A stretch of 64,000 nucleotides of DNA, from NCBI RefSeq assembly GCF_003258295.1, contig NZ_QKYN01000007.1:62001-126000 (forward strand). The letters run 5' to 3'. Shown here one piece after another: positions 42,409-51,400 of this stretch (its first letter is position 1; each line of letters opens with the position of its first letter). Made by a program: the position numbers and the translations under genes. A model generated the notes under the pieces. That model was not told the DNA's origin. It did not search any database and saw only the letters and a program-made list of their open reading frames with translations. The stretch comes from Streptacidiphilus pinicola (GTDB lineage Bacteria > Actinomycetota > Actinomycetes > Streptomycetales > Streptomycetaceae).

Positions 42409-43183
42409 CGGGCACCGCCGTCTCCAGGGCGCGGCCCGGCGCGTCCGAGGGGTCGAAGCGATAGCCGACGCCCCACACCGTGGTGATCAGGCGCGGCGCG
42501 GCCGGGTCGTCCTCGATCTTCTCCCGCAGCCGCCGCACGTGGACGGTGACCGTGGAGAGGTCGCCGAACTCCCAGCCCCAGACCCGGCGCATCAGCTCCT
42601 CCCGGCCGAAGGCCGTGCCGGGGTGCGCCAGCAGGAACGACAGCAGGTCGAACTCGCGGAGCGTCAGCATCAGTTCGCGCGGACCGCGCCAGGCCCGCCG
42701 GGCCGCCGGGTCCACCCGCAGGTCGCCCGCGGCGAACTCGGGGACCTCGTCGGCGGGCGCAGGCGCGCCCGCCGCGCGGCGCAGCACCGACTGGATCCGC
42801 AGCACCAGCTCGCGCGGCGAGAACGGCTTGGTCACGTAGTCGTCCGCGCCCAGCTCCAGCCCGAGGATCCGGTCGTGCTCGTCGCCCTTGGCCGTCAGCA
42901 TGACGATCGGCACGGCGTGCGAGAACGGCTCGGCGCGCAGCCGCCGGCACACCTCCAGCCCGTCGATCTCCGGCAGCATCAGGTCCAGTACGACCAGGTC
43001 CGGCCGCCGCGCGGCGGCCTGCTCCAGCGCGGCGCGGCCGTCGGCCGCGTGGTCGACGGTGTAGCCGGCGCGCTGCAGGTAGCCCGAGACGACCTCGGCC
43101 ACGGTCGGGTCGTCGTCCACGACCAGGATCCGGCGCGACACCGGGGCGGGCAGGCCGGCCGGTGCGTCGAGTGTTTCGCTCAC
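42401..43183 (-). CDS. OmpR-family response regulator
   Basis: A 260-residue regulator. Receiver with D23-D25 and phospho-acceptor D67 (LVVLDLMLPEIDG), the invariant Lys in VTKPFSPREL, and a C-terminal winged helix ending VWGVGYRFD. The GTG of VSETLDAPAG is chosen although its GGAGGG is very close; a start at the later GTG of VSRRILVVDDD is possible. It is divergent from the GT2-DUF2064 operon across 115 bp that contains the 17-nt motif, the obvious candidate for its binding site. Confidence 0.92.
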   Translation of the reverse strand: MSETLDAPAGLPAPVSRRILVVDDDPTVAEVVSGYLQRAGYTVDHAADGRAALEQAAARRPDLVVLDLMLPEIDGLEVCRRLRAEPFSHAVPIVMLTAKGDEHDRILGLELGADDYVTKPFSPRELVLRIQSVLRRAAGAPAPADEVPEFAAGDLRVDPAARRAWRGPRELMLTLREFDLLSFLLAHPGTAFGREELMRRVWGWEFGDLSTVTVHVRRLREKIEDDPAAPRLITTVWGVGYRFDPSDAPGRALETAVPDA

Positions 43184-43234
43184 CCCTCCACCGTAGGAGC
43201 TTCCGGCCTGCGGTGACGGCTGGGGTGGCGGCGA

Positions 43235-43251
43235 CGTTCGCGTTCCGTAAG
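43235..43251. promoter_or_regulatory. 17-nt motif, candidate response-regulator binding site (copy 1)
   Basis: CGTTCGCGTTCCGTAAG lies between the response-regulator gene and the divergent GT2-DUF2064 gene. It matches 16 of 17 positions of the inverted copy at 45379-45395. The leading CGTTCG/CGTTCC is a 6-bp direct repeat, as OmpR-type regulators often bind. The centre lies near -55 relative to the predicted leaderless start at 43299, a typical activator position. Confidence 0.6.
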
Positions 43252-43285
43252 GTGCCGCTCGGACCGGTCGGGGCCCTGCCGCTCC

Positions 43286-43298
43286 TAGCGTGAGTGCC
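43286..43298 (+). promoter_or_regulatory. -10 box of a leaderless promoter
   Basis: TAGCGT (43286-43291) lies seven nucleotides before the ATG, in the same CCTAGCGT context as the epimerase promoter. No ribosome-binding site is visible. Confidence 0.55.
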
Positions 43299-44684
43299 AT
43301 GGACAACGCTGACGGACCTCACCGGGACGCCACCGTCGATCTCGTGCTGCCCTGCCTCGACGAGGCGAGGGCGCTGCCGTGGGTGCTCGGCCGGGTGCCG
43401 CGCGGCGTGCGGCCGATCGTCGTGGACAACGGCTCGACGGACGGCTCGGCCGAGCTCGCCGCCTCCCTCGGGGCGACCGTGGTCCGCGAGGCGCGGCGCG
43501 GCTTCGGCGCCGCCTGCCACGCCGGCCTGCTCGCGGCCCGCGCCCCCTACGTCGCCTTCTGCGACTGCGACGCCTCACTGGACCCCGCGGAGCTGCCAAG
43601 GCTGCTCGCGCCGCTGGCCACCGGCCACGCCGAGCTCGTGCTCGGGCGCCGGGTGCCCTCCGGACGCGGCGCGTGGCCCGCGCACGCGCGGCTGGCCAAC
43701 GCCGAGTTGGCGCGCCGGCTGCGGGCACGCACCGGCGCGCCGCTGCACGACCTCGGCCCGATGCGGATCGCCCCCCGCGAGCGACTGCTGGCCCTCGGCC
43801 TGGGCGACCGGCGCTCGGGCTACCCGCTGGAGATGGTCCTCGCCGCGGCCGCCGCCGGCATGCGGCTGGCCGAGGTGCCGGTCGGCTACCGTCCGCGCGC
43901 CGGACGCTCCAAGGTGACCGGCACGCTGCGCGGCACCCGGCAGGCCGTGCGGGACATGAGCGCGATCCTCGCCGCGCCCGCGCCGGTGCTGCTGCTCCTG
44001 GCGAAGGCGCCGGCGCCGGGACGGGTCAAGACCCGCCTGACGGCGGCGGTCACCCCCGAGCAGGCGGCGTCGGTCGCCGAGGCGGCGCTGGTGGACACGA
44101 TGGTGACGCTGGAACAGATCCCGGCGTCCCGACGGCTGCTGGTCCTGGACGGGCTCCCGGGCCGCTGGCTGCGCCCCGGCTGGGAGGTGGTCCCGCAGGC
44201 CGAGGGGGGCCTCGACCGCCGCCTGGCCGCGGCGTTCGCGGCGGTGACCGGTCCTGCCCCCGCGCTGCTCGTCGGCATGGACACCCCGCAGCTCGCCGCC
44301 CGCACCCTCGCCGAACCCCTGGCCCCGGCCCGGCGGGCCGACGTCGACGCCTGGTTCGGCCCGGCGACGGACGGCGGCTTCTGGGCCTTCGGCCTCGCCC
44401 GCCCCGACCCGGACCTGGCCGCCCGCCTGCTCTGGGACGTGCCGATGTCCATGCCCACCACAGGCGCGGCCCTCCGAGCCCGCCTCGCCGCCGAGGGCCT
44501 GCACGTCCACGACCTCCCCCCGCTGACGGACGTGGACACCCCGCCCACAGCCGACGAGGTCGCCGCCCTGGCCCCGACCTCCCACTTCGCGACCGCCTGG
44601 CGCGCCGCCCGCACCCCGGTTTCCACGCCTGCGGCAGCCGGGACCGCGCGCAGCGCCGCGGCAGGTGGGGTGGGGGTCAGGTGA
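43299..44684 (+). CDS. GT2 glycosyltransferase fused to a DUF2064 (TIGR04282) domain
   Basis: A 461-residue two-domain protein. Residues about 8-225 are a dolichyl-phosphate-mannose-synthase-like GT2 domain (DLVLPCLDEARALPWVL, CDCDASLDP acids, GYPLEMVLAAAAAGMRLAEVPVGYRPR). Residues about 230-430 are DUF2064 (LLLLAKAPAPGRVKTRLTAAVTPEQAA; GMDTPQL; DGGFWAFGL), a nucleotidyltransferase-like family named for arsenosugar clusters. Its stop overlaps the methyltransferase start (GTGA). The fusion suggests that one protein makes and transfers an activated sugar. The acceptor may be polyprenyl phosphate. Confidence 0.9.
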   Translation: MDNADGPHRDATVDLVLPCLDEARALPWVLGRVPRGVRPIVVDNGSTDGSAELAASLGATVVREARRGFGAACHAGLLAARAPYVAFCDCDASLDPAELPRLLAPLATGHAELVLGRRVPSGRGAWPAHARLANAELARRLRARTGAPLHDLGPMRIAPRERLLALGLGDRRSGYPLEMVLAAAAAGMRLAEVPVGYRPRAGRSKVTGTLRGTRQAVRDMSAILAAPAPVLLLLAKAPAPGRVKTRLTAAVTPEQAASVAEAALVDTMVTLEQIPASRRLLVLDGLPGRWLRPGWEVVPQAEGGLDRRLAAAFAAVTGPAPALLVGMDTPQLAARTLAEPLAPARRADVDAWFGPATDGGFWAFGLARPDPDLAARLLWDVPMSMPTTGAALRARLAAEGLHVHDLPPLTDVDTPPTADEVAALAPTSHFATAWRAARTPVSTPAAAGTARSAAAGGVGVR

Positions 44685-45376
44685 GCGCGTATCTCGTCAC
44701 GGCGCCGGTCCTTGGGTGGGGGCGCGCCGACGATCTGTTCGCGGCGGCGATCCGGACCGGTCGGGGGCCGCTGTGGTTTCGTCGGGAGGACGGGCGTGGG
44801 CGGATCCCGCTCCACGTCGAGCGATGGTGCGCGGCGCCGGATCGCGCCGACCTCACCCTGCTCGACCGGGCCGCGGGACGCGGTCTGCCGACGCTCGACA
44901 TCGGCTGCGGTCCGGGCCGTCTCGTGACGGCCCTGCAACGCCGCGGCCTGCCCGCGCTCGGCGTCGACGTGACCCGCGCGGCGGTCACCCGCACCATCGG
45001 GCTCGGTGGCAGCGCGCTCTGCCGGTCGGTCTTCGACCGCCTCCCGGGCGAGGGCCGATGGGGGACCGGCCTGCTGGCCGACGGCAACCTCGGGATCGGC
45101 GGCGACCCGGCCGCCCTGCTCCGCCGCGTCGCCGAACTGCTGGCATGGGACGGAAGGCTGCTGGTCGAGGTCGAACCCGCCGAGGTCGACGAACGCCTGA
45201 CGGTCCGTCTGGAGGACGGCCGCGGTCGCCTCGGCCCCGCCTTCCCCTGGGCCCGCCTGGGCGCGTCCGCGGCCACCCGCGTCGCGGAGACCTGCGGCTT
45301 CACCGCCGTCGGCGACTGGCGGTCGGACGGCCGCGTCTTCCTGGAGCTCGCAGTGCAGCGCGCCGCCCCCGCGTAG
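44681..45376 (+). CDS. Class I SAM-dependent methyltransferase
   Basis: A 231-residue methyltransferase. The SAM-binding motif LPTLDIGCGPGRLVTALQRRGL and motif II (GVDVTRAAV) are clear; the N-terminal VTAPVLGWGRADDLFAAAIRTGRGPLW is found in members that sit with DUF2064 proteins. It is translationally coupled to the upstream gene by GTGA. Methylation of a sugar or lipid-linked intermediate is likely from context; the target atom is unknown. The 17-nt motif begins 2 nt after its stop. Confidence 0.88.
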   Translation: MSAYLVTAPVLGWGRADDLFAAAIRTGRGPLWFRREDGRGRIPLHVERWCAAPDRADLTLLDRAAGRGLPTLDIGCGPGRLVTALQRRGLPALGVDVTRAAVTRTIGLGGSALCRSVFDRLPGEGRWGTGLLADGNLGIGGDPAALLRRVAELLAWDGRLLVEVEPAEVDERLTVRLEDGRGRLGPAFPWARLGASAATRVAETCGFTAVGDWRSDGRVFLELAVQRAAPA

Positions 45377-45378
45377 GT

Positions 45379-45395
45379 CTTACGGAACGCGGACG
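45379..45395. promoter_or_regulatory. 17-nt motif, candidate response-regulator binding site (copy 2)
   Basis: CTTACGGAACGCGGACG is the reverse complement of the site at 43235-43251 with one mismatch. It lies 50 nt before the GTG of the membrane glycosyltransferase gene, which suggests that this gene has its own regulated promoter. Its orientation is opposite to copy 1 relative to the gene. Confidence 0.6.
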
Positions 45396-45445
45396 AAGGG
45401 CCGTCAGCGCTCCCCGGCGGGCTCGCGTAATGCCACGGTGGGGGC

Positions 45446-46891
45446 GTGGCCCCCAAGTTCCGCGTTCTCGCCTGCTCGCTCGTGCTCACCGCCCTCGTGC
45501 TCGCGCTCGCGCGAAGCTTCACCGGGGGCGGGACGCTCGGGCGGCGCGGGCCGCTGCACGGGTGGTACCTCGCCGACGGGGTGCTGTTCGCGCTCGCGCT
45601 GCTGCTCGCCCTGCTCGGCCGGGGTCTGCCCGAACGCGCCGCGCGCCTGCTGGTGCTGGTCGGCGGCGCCGCCGTCGCCGGGACGGGGCTGCTCGCCCCG
45701 CCGCGCACCAGCGACGACGTCTACCGCTACGTGTGGGACGGCCAGGTGCAGGCGTCCGGGATCTCGCCGTACGCCTACACGCCCGTCGACCCGGCGCTGG
45801 CCGGCCTGCGGGCCCAGGCGCCCGCGCTCTTCCCGCCGCACGGCGGGACCGCCGCCTGCACGGGGTGGGACCTGCACCAGGCCGCGCAGATCTGCACCCA
45901 CATCAACCGCCCGACCGTGCACACCATCTACCCTCCCCTCGCCGAGGTCTGGTTCCTGCTGCTGCACGCGCTCGGCGGCACGGTCCGGGTCGCCCAACTG
46001 CTCGGCGCGCTGCTCGCGTGCGCCGTGACGGCCGTGCTGCTGCGCACGCTGCGGGTCCGGCGTGCGCCGCTCGCGTGGGCCGGGCTGTGGGCGTGGTGTC
46101 CGGGCGTGGCGATCTGGTCGGTCAACGACGCGCACATCGACACCCTCGGGGTGCTGCTCGCGCTGCTCGGTCTGACCGCGGCGGCCTCGGGGCGGCGGCC
46201 GGGGGTGGCCGGGGCGCTGCTCGGCGCCGCGACGGCGGTGAAGCTGATCCCGGCGGTGGTGATCCCGGGCGCGCTGGCCCGCCGCGGCGGGCGGCTGCGG
46301 CTCACGGCGGCCGCGCTCGCGACCTTCGCTGTCGCTTACCTGCCGTACGTGCTCGCCTCCGGCCTCGGTGTCATCGGCTTCCTGCCCGGCTACCTGCAGG
46401 AGGAGGGGTACGACCAGGGCCGCCGCTTCGGCCTGCTGGCGCTGTTGCCGCTGCCGCAGGCGCAACTCGGGCTGCTGGCGGCCGTCGTGCTGGCGGGCGT
46501 CGCCCTCGCGGTCACCCTGCGCGGCGATCCGGAGCGGCCCTGGCGCGGTGCGTTGACGGTGGTGGGAACGGCGCTGCTGCTCGCGACGCCCAGCTACCCC
46601 TGGTACAGCCTGCTGCTGCTCGCGCTCGCCGCCCTGGAGGGGCGCTGGGAGTGGCTCGGCGTCCCGGTGGCCGGCCTGCTCGACTACGTCTACGGCGGTG
46701 CCCTGCAGCAGCCGGCCTATCTGGCCGCGCTCGGGCTGGTCCTCGCTGTCTCCGCCGGGCGGCGGTTCGCGGAACCGGGCGACGGGTTCAGCCGAGCAGC
46801 GCGCCCCGTCCCTCGGTCGTCTCCTGTCGCAGCGGCTGCTTCGGGTACGGCGTCATCTGCGTCAGGCCCGGGAAGTACACGTGCAGGCTGA
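45446..46891 (+). CDS. Polytopic GT87-like glycosyltransferase (polyprenyl-phosphate-sugar dependent)
   Basis: A 481-residue membrane protein with about 10 to 12 helices of the GT-C type. The first loop carries RTSDDVYRYVWDGQVQASGISPYAY, with the double acid expected at a GT-C active site; NDAHIDTLGVLLALLGL and ATAVKLIPAVVIPGA are other family blocks. It should use a lipid-linked sugar, possibly supplied by the DPM-like domain upstream. The last 104 bp overlap the convergent cysteine dioxygenase gene and encode a low-complexity Ser/Ala tail. Confidence 0.87.
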   Translation: MAPKFRVLACSLVLTALVLALARSFTGGGTLGRRGPLHGWYLADGVLFALALLLALLGRGLPERAARLLVLVGGAAVAGTGLLAPPRTSDDVYRYVWDGQVQASGISPYAYTPVDPALAGLRAQAPALFPPHGGTAACTGWDLHQAAQICTHINRPTVHTIYPPLAEVWFLLLHALGGTVRVAQLLGALLACAVTAVLLRTLRVRRAPLAWAGLWAWCPGVAIWSVNDAHIDTLGVLLALLGLTAAASGRRPGVAGALLGAATAVKLIPAVVIPGALARRGGRLRLTAAALATFAVAYLPYVLASGLGVIGFLPGYLQEEGYDQGRRFGLLALLPLPQAQLGLLAAVVLAGVALAVTLRGDPERPWRGALTVVGTALLLATPSYPWYSLLLLALAALEGRWEWLGVPVAGLLDYVYGGALQQPAYLAALGLVLAVSAGRRFAEPGDGFSRAARPVPRSSPVAAAASGTASSASGPGSTRAG

Positions 46892-47363
46892 CGGCGGGTT
46901 CCAGGGTGTCGTTGACGACCTCGTGCACGTAGCCCGGCGCGATGACGCGCTGCGTGCCCGGCGTCAGCGCGCGCGGGTCGCGGCCCGCGCCGAGCTCGGT
47001 GAGCTCGCCGCTGAGCACGGTCATCACGGCGGAGGAGCGGCCGTGGTCGTGGGCGCCGCTGCCCTGGCCGGGCAGCCAGCTGAGCAGCCAGACCTCGTAG
47101 CCGGGGCCGGTCTCGAGCCGGGCGTACCAGCGCGTCAGCGCGTCGTAGCGGACCAGCGGCTCCCAGCGCTCGCGGTCGGCGGCGACGCGGCGGGCCAGCG
47201 CGGCGAAGTCGCCGACGGTGGTCGGGTGGGCGAGCGGCTGGGGCGCGAGGTGCGGCCAGGCGAGCGGGTCGCCGGCGATGCTGACGTCGCTGAGCCCGTC
47301 GGGGAACGCTGCGGGTGCGGTCGCGATGACGGGTGCGGTCGCGGAGAAGTGCGGGGCGGTCAC
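46788..47363 (-). CDS. Cysteine dioxygenase
   Basis: A 191-residue cupin enzyme that oxidises cysteine to cysteine sulfinate. Iron ligands: HDHG in SGAHDHGRSSAVMTVLSGELTE and the third His in APGYVHEVVN. The Cys of the mammalian Cys-Tyr cofactor is replaced in this region, as in many bacterial forms. GTG start. It is preceded by a 28-codon leader peptide ending in a Cys-rich run, 78 nt upstream. The 3' end overlaps the convergent glycosyltransferase gene by 104 bp. Confidence 0.92.
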   Translation of the reverse strand: MTAPHFSATAPVIATAPAAFPDGLSDVSIAGDPLAWPHLAPQPLAHPTTVGDFAALARRVAADRERWEPLVRYDALTRWYARLETGPGYEVWLLSWLPGQGSGAHDHGRSSAVMTVLSGELTELGAGRDPRALTPGTQRVIAPGYVHEVVNDTLEPAVSLHVYFPGLTQMTPYPKQPLRQETTEGRGALLG

Positions 47364-47441
47364 GGCTGTGTCGTCCTAGGAGGTGTCGCCCGCGGAGGCA
47401 TGCACGCGCTCGGGGCTGTCGGCTGGGGGAGGAATGAGGCC

Positions 47442-47528
47442 CTAGCGACAGCGACAACACAGCGCACTGGCGGCACGGCGAAGCGAGCCGTGGAGACGGC
47501 TGCTCGACGAGACGCGGTGCGTAGACAT
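47442..47528 (-). CDS. Cys-rich leader peptide upstream of cysteine dioxygenase
   Basis: A 28-codon frame starting at ATG 47528 and ending in AASALCCRCR. The layout (Ser/Arg-rich start, RLHGSLRRAASALC, then Cys codons next to the stop) resembles the short actinobacterial leader peptides that sit upstream of sulfur genes and respond to cysteine through translation. Three Cys codons occur in the last five. It lies 78 nt before the cysteine dioxygenase start on the same strand. The intervening RNA has CCTCC runs that could mask a ribosome-binding site. Function is inferred from known mycobacterial examples. Confidence 0.75.
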   Translation of the reverse strand: MSTHRVSSSSRLHGSLRRAASALCCRCR

Positions 47529-47543
47529 GCCGCAAGCAGACCT

Positions 47544-47564
47544 TGTCAAGACCACCTTTGTCAA
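47544..47564 (-). promoter_or_regulatory. Duplicated TTGACA boxes upstream of the leader peptide
   Basis: On the minus strand TTGACA occurs at 47559-47564 and 47544-47549, 15 bp apart. The upstream one has a weak -10 (GTCTGC) 17 bp away that would start transcription near the leader ATG. They are good -35 candidates for the cysteine dioxygenase transcript. Confidence 0.45.
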
Positions 47565-47788
47565 CTTCCGGTCCGTTTCGCGGGGGGCGTGTGGGGCTGG
47601 ATCACCTGATCGGTGGATAAAGCACCTTCTGGGTTTGGAGGTGCGGATGAGCGGGAACGCCGCCCTCGACACACCCTGACGCGCTTTCGCTCAGCGGGAG
47701 CTGCCGCTCCGGTTTGTCCGGATTTGCACACTTATGGTGACCGCTTGGTTCCGGGGAGTGAATCCGGGACCCAATACCAGACCACGGC

Positions 47789-47818
47789 TTGACGGCGGCG
47801 AAAGAACGCACATGTAAT
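47789..47818 (+). promoter_or_regulatory. Candidate vegetative promoter of whiB
   Basis: TTGACG (47789-47794) and TGTAAT (47813-47818) are 18 bp apart in an AT-richer patch, giving a leader of about 70 nt before whiB. Confidence 0.45.
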
Positions 47819-47897
47819 TTCACCCGTGTCCAAAGCCTCATCAGGTCACGGACGCATCACGGGGACGCACGAAGCACGAGGGGTAGGAGGCGCGCGC

Positions 47898-48170
47898 ATG
47901 AGCGAGCTCTTTGATCTGTTGGTCGTCGGCGACGAGGCAGGGGTCGAGGAGGAGCTCGGCTGGCAGGAGCGCGCGCTGTGCGCCCAGACCGACCCGGAGT
48001 CCTTCTTCCCGGAGAAGGGCGGATCCACGCGAGAGGCCAAGAAGGTCTGCCTCGCCTGCGAGGTCCGCAACGAGTGCCTCGAGTACGCCCTCGCCAACGA
48101 CGAGCGCTTCGGCATCTGGGGCGGGCTCTCGGAGCGTGAGCGCCGCCGCCTGAAGAAGGCCGTCGTCTGA
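47898..48170 (+). CDS. whiB: WhiB, iron-sulfur sporulation regulator
   Basis: A 90-residue Wbl protein nearly identical in the core to Streptomyces WhiB. Four cluster-binding cysteines C28, C51, C54 and C60, the GIWGG turn at 72-76 and a basic tail (RERRRLKK) are all present. With WhiA it controls the switch from aerial growth to sporulation septation in Streptomyces. AGGAGG lies 7 nt before the ATG; a 24-codon upstream in-frame extension is not conserved. The next gene (giant glycosyltransferase) begins 288 bp downstream with its own probable promoter. Confidence 0.97.
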   Translation: MSELFDLLVVGDEAGVEEELGWQERALCAQTDPESFFPEKGGSTREAKKVCLACEVRNECLEYALANDERFGIWGGLSERERRRLKKAVV

Positions 48171-48458
48171 CCGTCCGTCAACAGGCCACGTCCGATTCCT
48201 CCGCATATCGCACGCTTGCTCGGCAGGTGAAGGGCAAACGAACAGCGCGGAACCGGTCGGACGCGAGCGAACACGGACACCCGTCACAGAGCAGGACGTC
48301 GATTCGCAGGTGAGGGGTTCCCTCGGGTTCCGGGTATGTCCCAATCGCCCGATGGCCCTCACCGCGCCCCGCGACAACCCGTTAGTGTGGTCCGCCAGCG
48401 GTGCGCCTGACGCGCGCACGCGTCGTAGCGATCAGCGAACCGGGGTCCGTCACAAGCG

Positions 48459-51400
48459 ATGTCTGCCTACACCCATCAGCCCCCAGGGCACCCGGGCGCG
48501 GGGCGCCCGCCGGCTTATCCCCGGCACCTGGTGACCGCCGTCGTCGTGGCCCACGACGGAGCCCGCTGGCTGCCGCAGACGCTGCGCGGCCTGCTCGAAC
48601 AGGACCGGCCGGTCCAGCGCGTCGTCGCCGCCGACACCGGGTCCACCGACGCCACCCCGCGCCTGCTCGCCGACGCGCTCGGCCAGGACGCCGTGCTGCA
48701 GTACGGGCGGCGCACCGGCTTCGGCACCGCCGTCAACGAGAGCGTGCGCGGCCTCTCGCCGCTGTACACCGAGAACCTGCCGTACGCCATCCCGAACGGC
48801 TACGACCCGCTCGACCCGGAGCAGGGCGAGCACGACCAGTTCGGCGACCCGCTCGGGCACCACGACGAGCTCGCCGCCGAGCAGTTGCGCGGCGCGCGTC
48901 GCACCGAGCCCGTCGAATGGCTCTGGCTGCTGCACGACGACTGCGAGCCGGCCCCCGACGCGCTGCGCAAGCTGCTCCAGGTCGCCGAGACCACCCCGAC
49001 CGCGGCCGTGGTGGGGCCGAAGATCCGCTCCTGGTACGACCGCCGCCAGCTGCTCGAGGTCGGCGTCAGCATCGCGCGCTCCGGCCGCCGTTGGACCGGC
49101 CTCGACCGCCGCGAGCAGGACCAGGGCCAGCGCGACCAGGTCCGCCCCGTCCTCTCCGTCTCCAGCGCGGGCATGCTGATCCGCCGGGACGTCTTCGAGG
49201 CACTGGGCGGCTTCGACAAGCAGCTGCCGCTGATGCGCGACGACGTCGACCTGTGCTGGCGCGTCGCCGCCGCGGGCCACCGCACCGTCGTCGCGCCCGA
49301 CGCCGTCGTCCGGCACGCGGAGGCCGCCAGCCGCGAGCGCCGCCCCATCGACTGCGCCCGGCCCGGCCGCCCGCACCGCGTCGACAAGGCCGGCGGCGTC
49401 TACACGCTGCTCGCCAACTCGGGCGCCGCGAAGCTGCCCTACCTGCTGCTGCGGATCCACATCAGCACCGTGCTTCGCGCGCTCGGCTACCTGCTCGCCA
49501 AGACCCCCCACCTCGCGCTCGACGAGATCGGCGGCCTCGGGCACGTCATGCTGCGCTTCGGCTCGCTGCTCACCGGGCGCACCCGGCGCGGCCGCGGCCG
49601 GACCGGCGACGCCCTCGACGACCGCACGCTCTTTCCGGCCATGGGCGCCACCACCCGGGCCGCCGTCGAGAACCTCGTCGCCGAGCTCGGCGGCGCCCGG
49701 GCCAACGAGGCCTTCTCGTCCCGGCACGGTGCCGTCGAGTCCGGACCGGGCGACGACGACAACGACAACTTCGAGATCGAGCAGTTCGCCACGCTCAAGC
49801 GGATCGCGCGCAAGCCCGCCCCGGTGCTCTTCGTCGGCCTGCTGGCGCTGACGCTGATCGCCTGCCGCTCGCTGCTCAGCGGCGGCTCGATCTACGGCGG
49901 CGCGCTGCTGCCGACCCCCGGCGGCGCCACCGACCTGTGGCAGCAGTACGCCAGCGGCTGGCAGTCCGTCGGCGTCGGCTCCGCCGGCAGCGCCCCGCCC
50001 TACCTCGGCGTGCTCGCCACGCTCTCCAGCATCACCTTCGGCAACCCCGGCCTGGCCGTCTCGCTGCTGTTGCTGCTGACCGTGCCGCTGTCGGGCGTCT
50101 CCGCCTACCTGGTCTCCCGGCCGCTGATCGACTCCCGCCTGGTCCGCGCCTGGGCCAGCGCCACCTACGCGCTGCTGCCCGCCGCGACCGGCGCCATCGC
50201 GCAGGGCCGTATCGGCACCGCCGTGCTCGCCGTGCTGCTGCCGCCGCTGGCCCGCGCCGCCGCCGTCGCCTTCGGCCTCGGCATCCGCCGCGAGACCGCC
50301 GCCCGCGGCGGCCGTCCCGGTTGGCGCAGCGCCTGGGTCGCCGCGTTCGCGCTCACCCTGTCCACCGCGTTCGTGCCGCTCGCCTGGCTGCTCGGGGTGC
50401 TGCTCGCCGTCGCCGCGCTGATCGGCGCGTTCCTGCGCGGCGGTGCCTTCGGCCAGGGCGTCGGCGCGCTGCGCGCACTGGCCCCGCGGGTGGCGGCCAT
50501 GCTCGGCACGCCGCTGCTGGTGCTCGCGCCGTGGTCGCTCGGCGTACTGACGCACCCCGGCCGGTTCCTGCTGGAGGCCGGCATCCCCGGTCTCGTCGGC
50601 TCGCCCGCGACGCCGGTGGACCTGCTCACCCTCGACCCCGGCGGCAACGGCACCGTTCCCGGTCTGCTGATCGTGGGCGTCCCGCTGGCCGCGCTCGCCG
50701 CGCTGCTGCGCGGAGACCGCCGTCGCGCCGTGGTCGCCGCCTGGGGTGCGGCGGCCGTCGGCCTGGTCGGCACGGTCGTCGTCGCCGGCACCACCGTGGC
50801 CCCCGGCACCGGTCAGACGCCCGTCCCGGTCTGGGGCGGCCCGACCACGCTGATCGCGGGCGTCGCGATGCTCGCGGCCGCCGCCACCGGCGCCGACGGC
50901 GCCCGCGCCCGCGTCGCCGCCATCAACTTCGGCTGGCGTCAGCCCGTCGCCGCCCTGGTCCTGTTCGCCGCCGCGCTCGCGCCGATCGCCGCCGCCGGCT
51001 GGTGGCTGATCCGCGGGGCGGCCGGTCCGCTCCAGCGCGGCGACGGCACGCTGGTGCCCGCGTTCATCGCCCAGCAGTCCCAGAGCGGCGACCAGATCCG
51101 CACGCTGGTGCTGCGCACCGGCGACCAGGGCCAGGTCGTCTCCTACAGCCTGGTGCGGGGCTCCGGACCGACCGTCGGCGGCGGCGAGGGAGCCGCGGCC
51201 GACGCCCCCTCGCCGCAGCTGGCCCAGCTCGTCGGCGACCTCACCGCCGGCGCGGGCGGCGACCAGGCCACCGAGCTGGCGAACTTCGGCATCCAGTACG
51301 TCGAGGTGCTCGCGCCCGTCGACGACACCCTGGCCGCCACGCTCAGCTCCACCGCCGGCCTGGCCCGCCTCAACCAGCAGCAGTCGGACAGCCTCTGGCG

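Larger units (their letters stand above)
47529..47897. other. 369-bp upstream region shared by the leader peptide and whiB
   Basis: A long divergent control region with the TTGACA boxes of the cysteine dioxygenase leader on the minus strand and a whiB promoter on the plus strand. The Streptomyces whiB gene is known for a long, developmentally controlled upstream region. GTGTC (47826-47830) is the complement of the WhiA GACAC core, but a 5-mer alone is weak. No further gene is convincing. Confidence 0.5.

Noticed and set aside
43299-44684. An arsenosugar biosynthesis cluster
   Set aside because: The DUF2064 family name suggests it, but no arsenite methyltransferase, ArsR/ArsB-type gene or radical SAM enzyme accompanies it; the ArsR-type regulator at 38 kb lacks a visible metal site.
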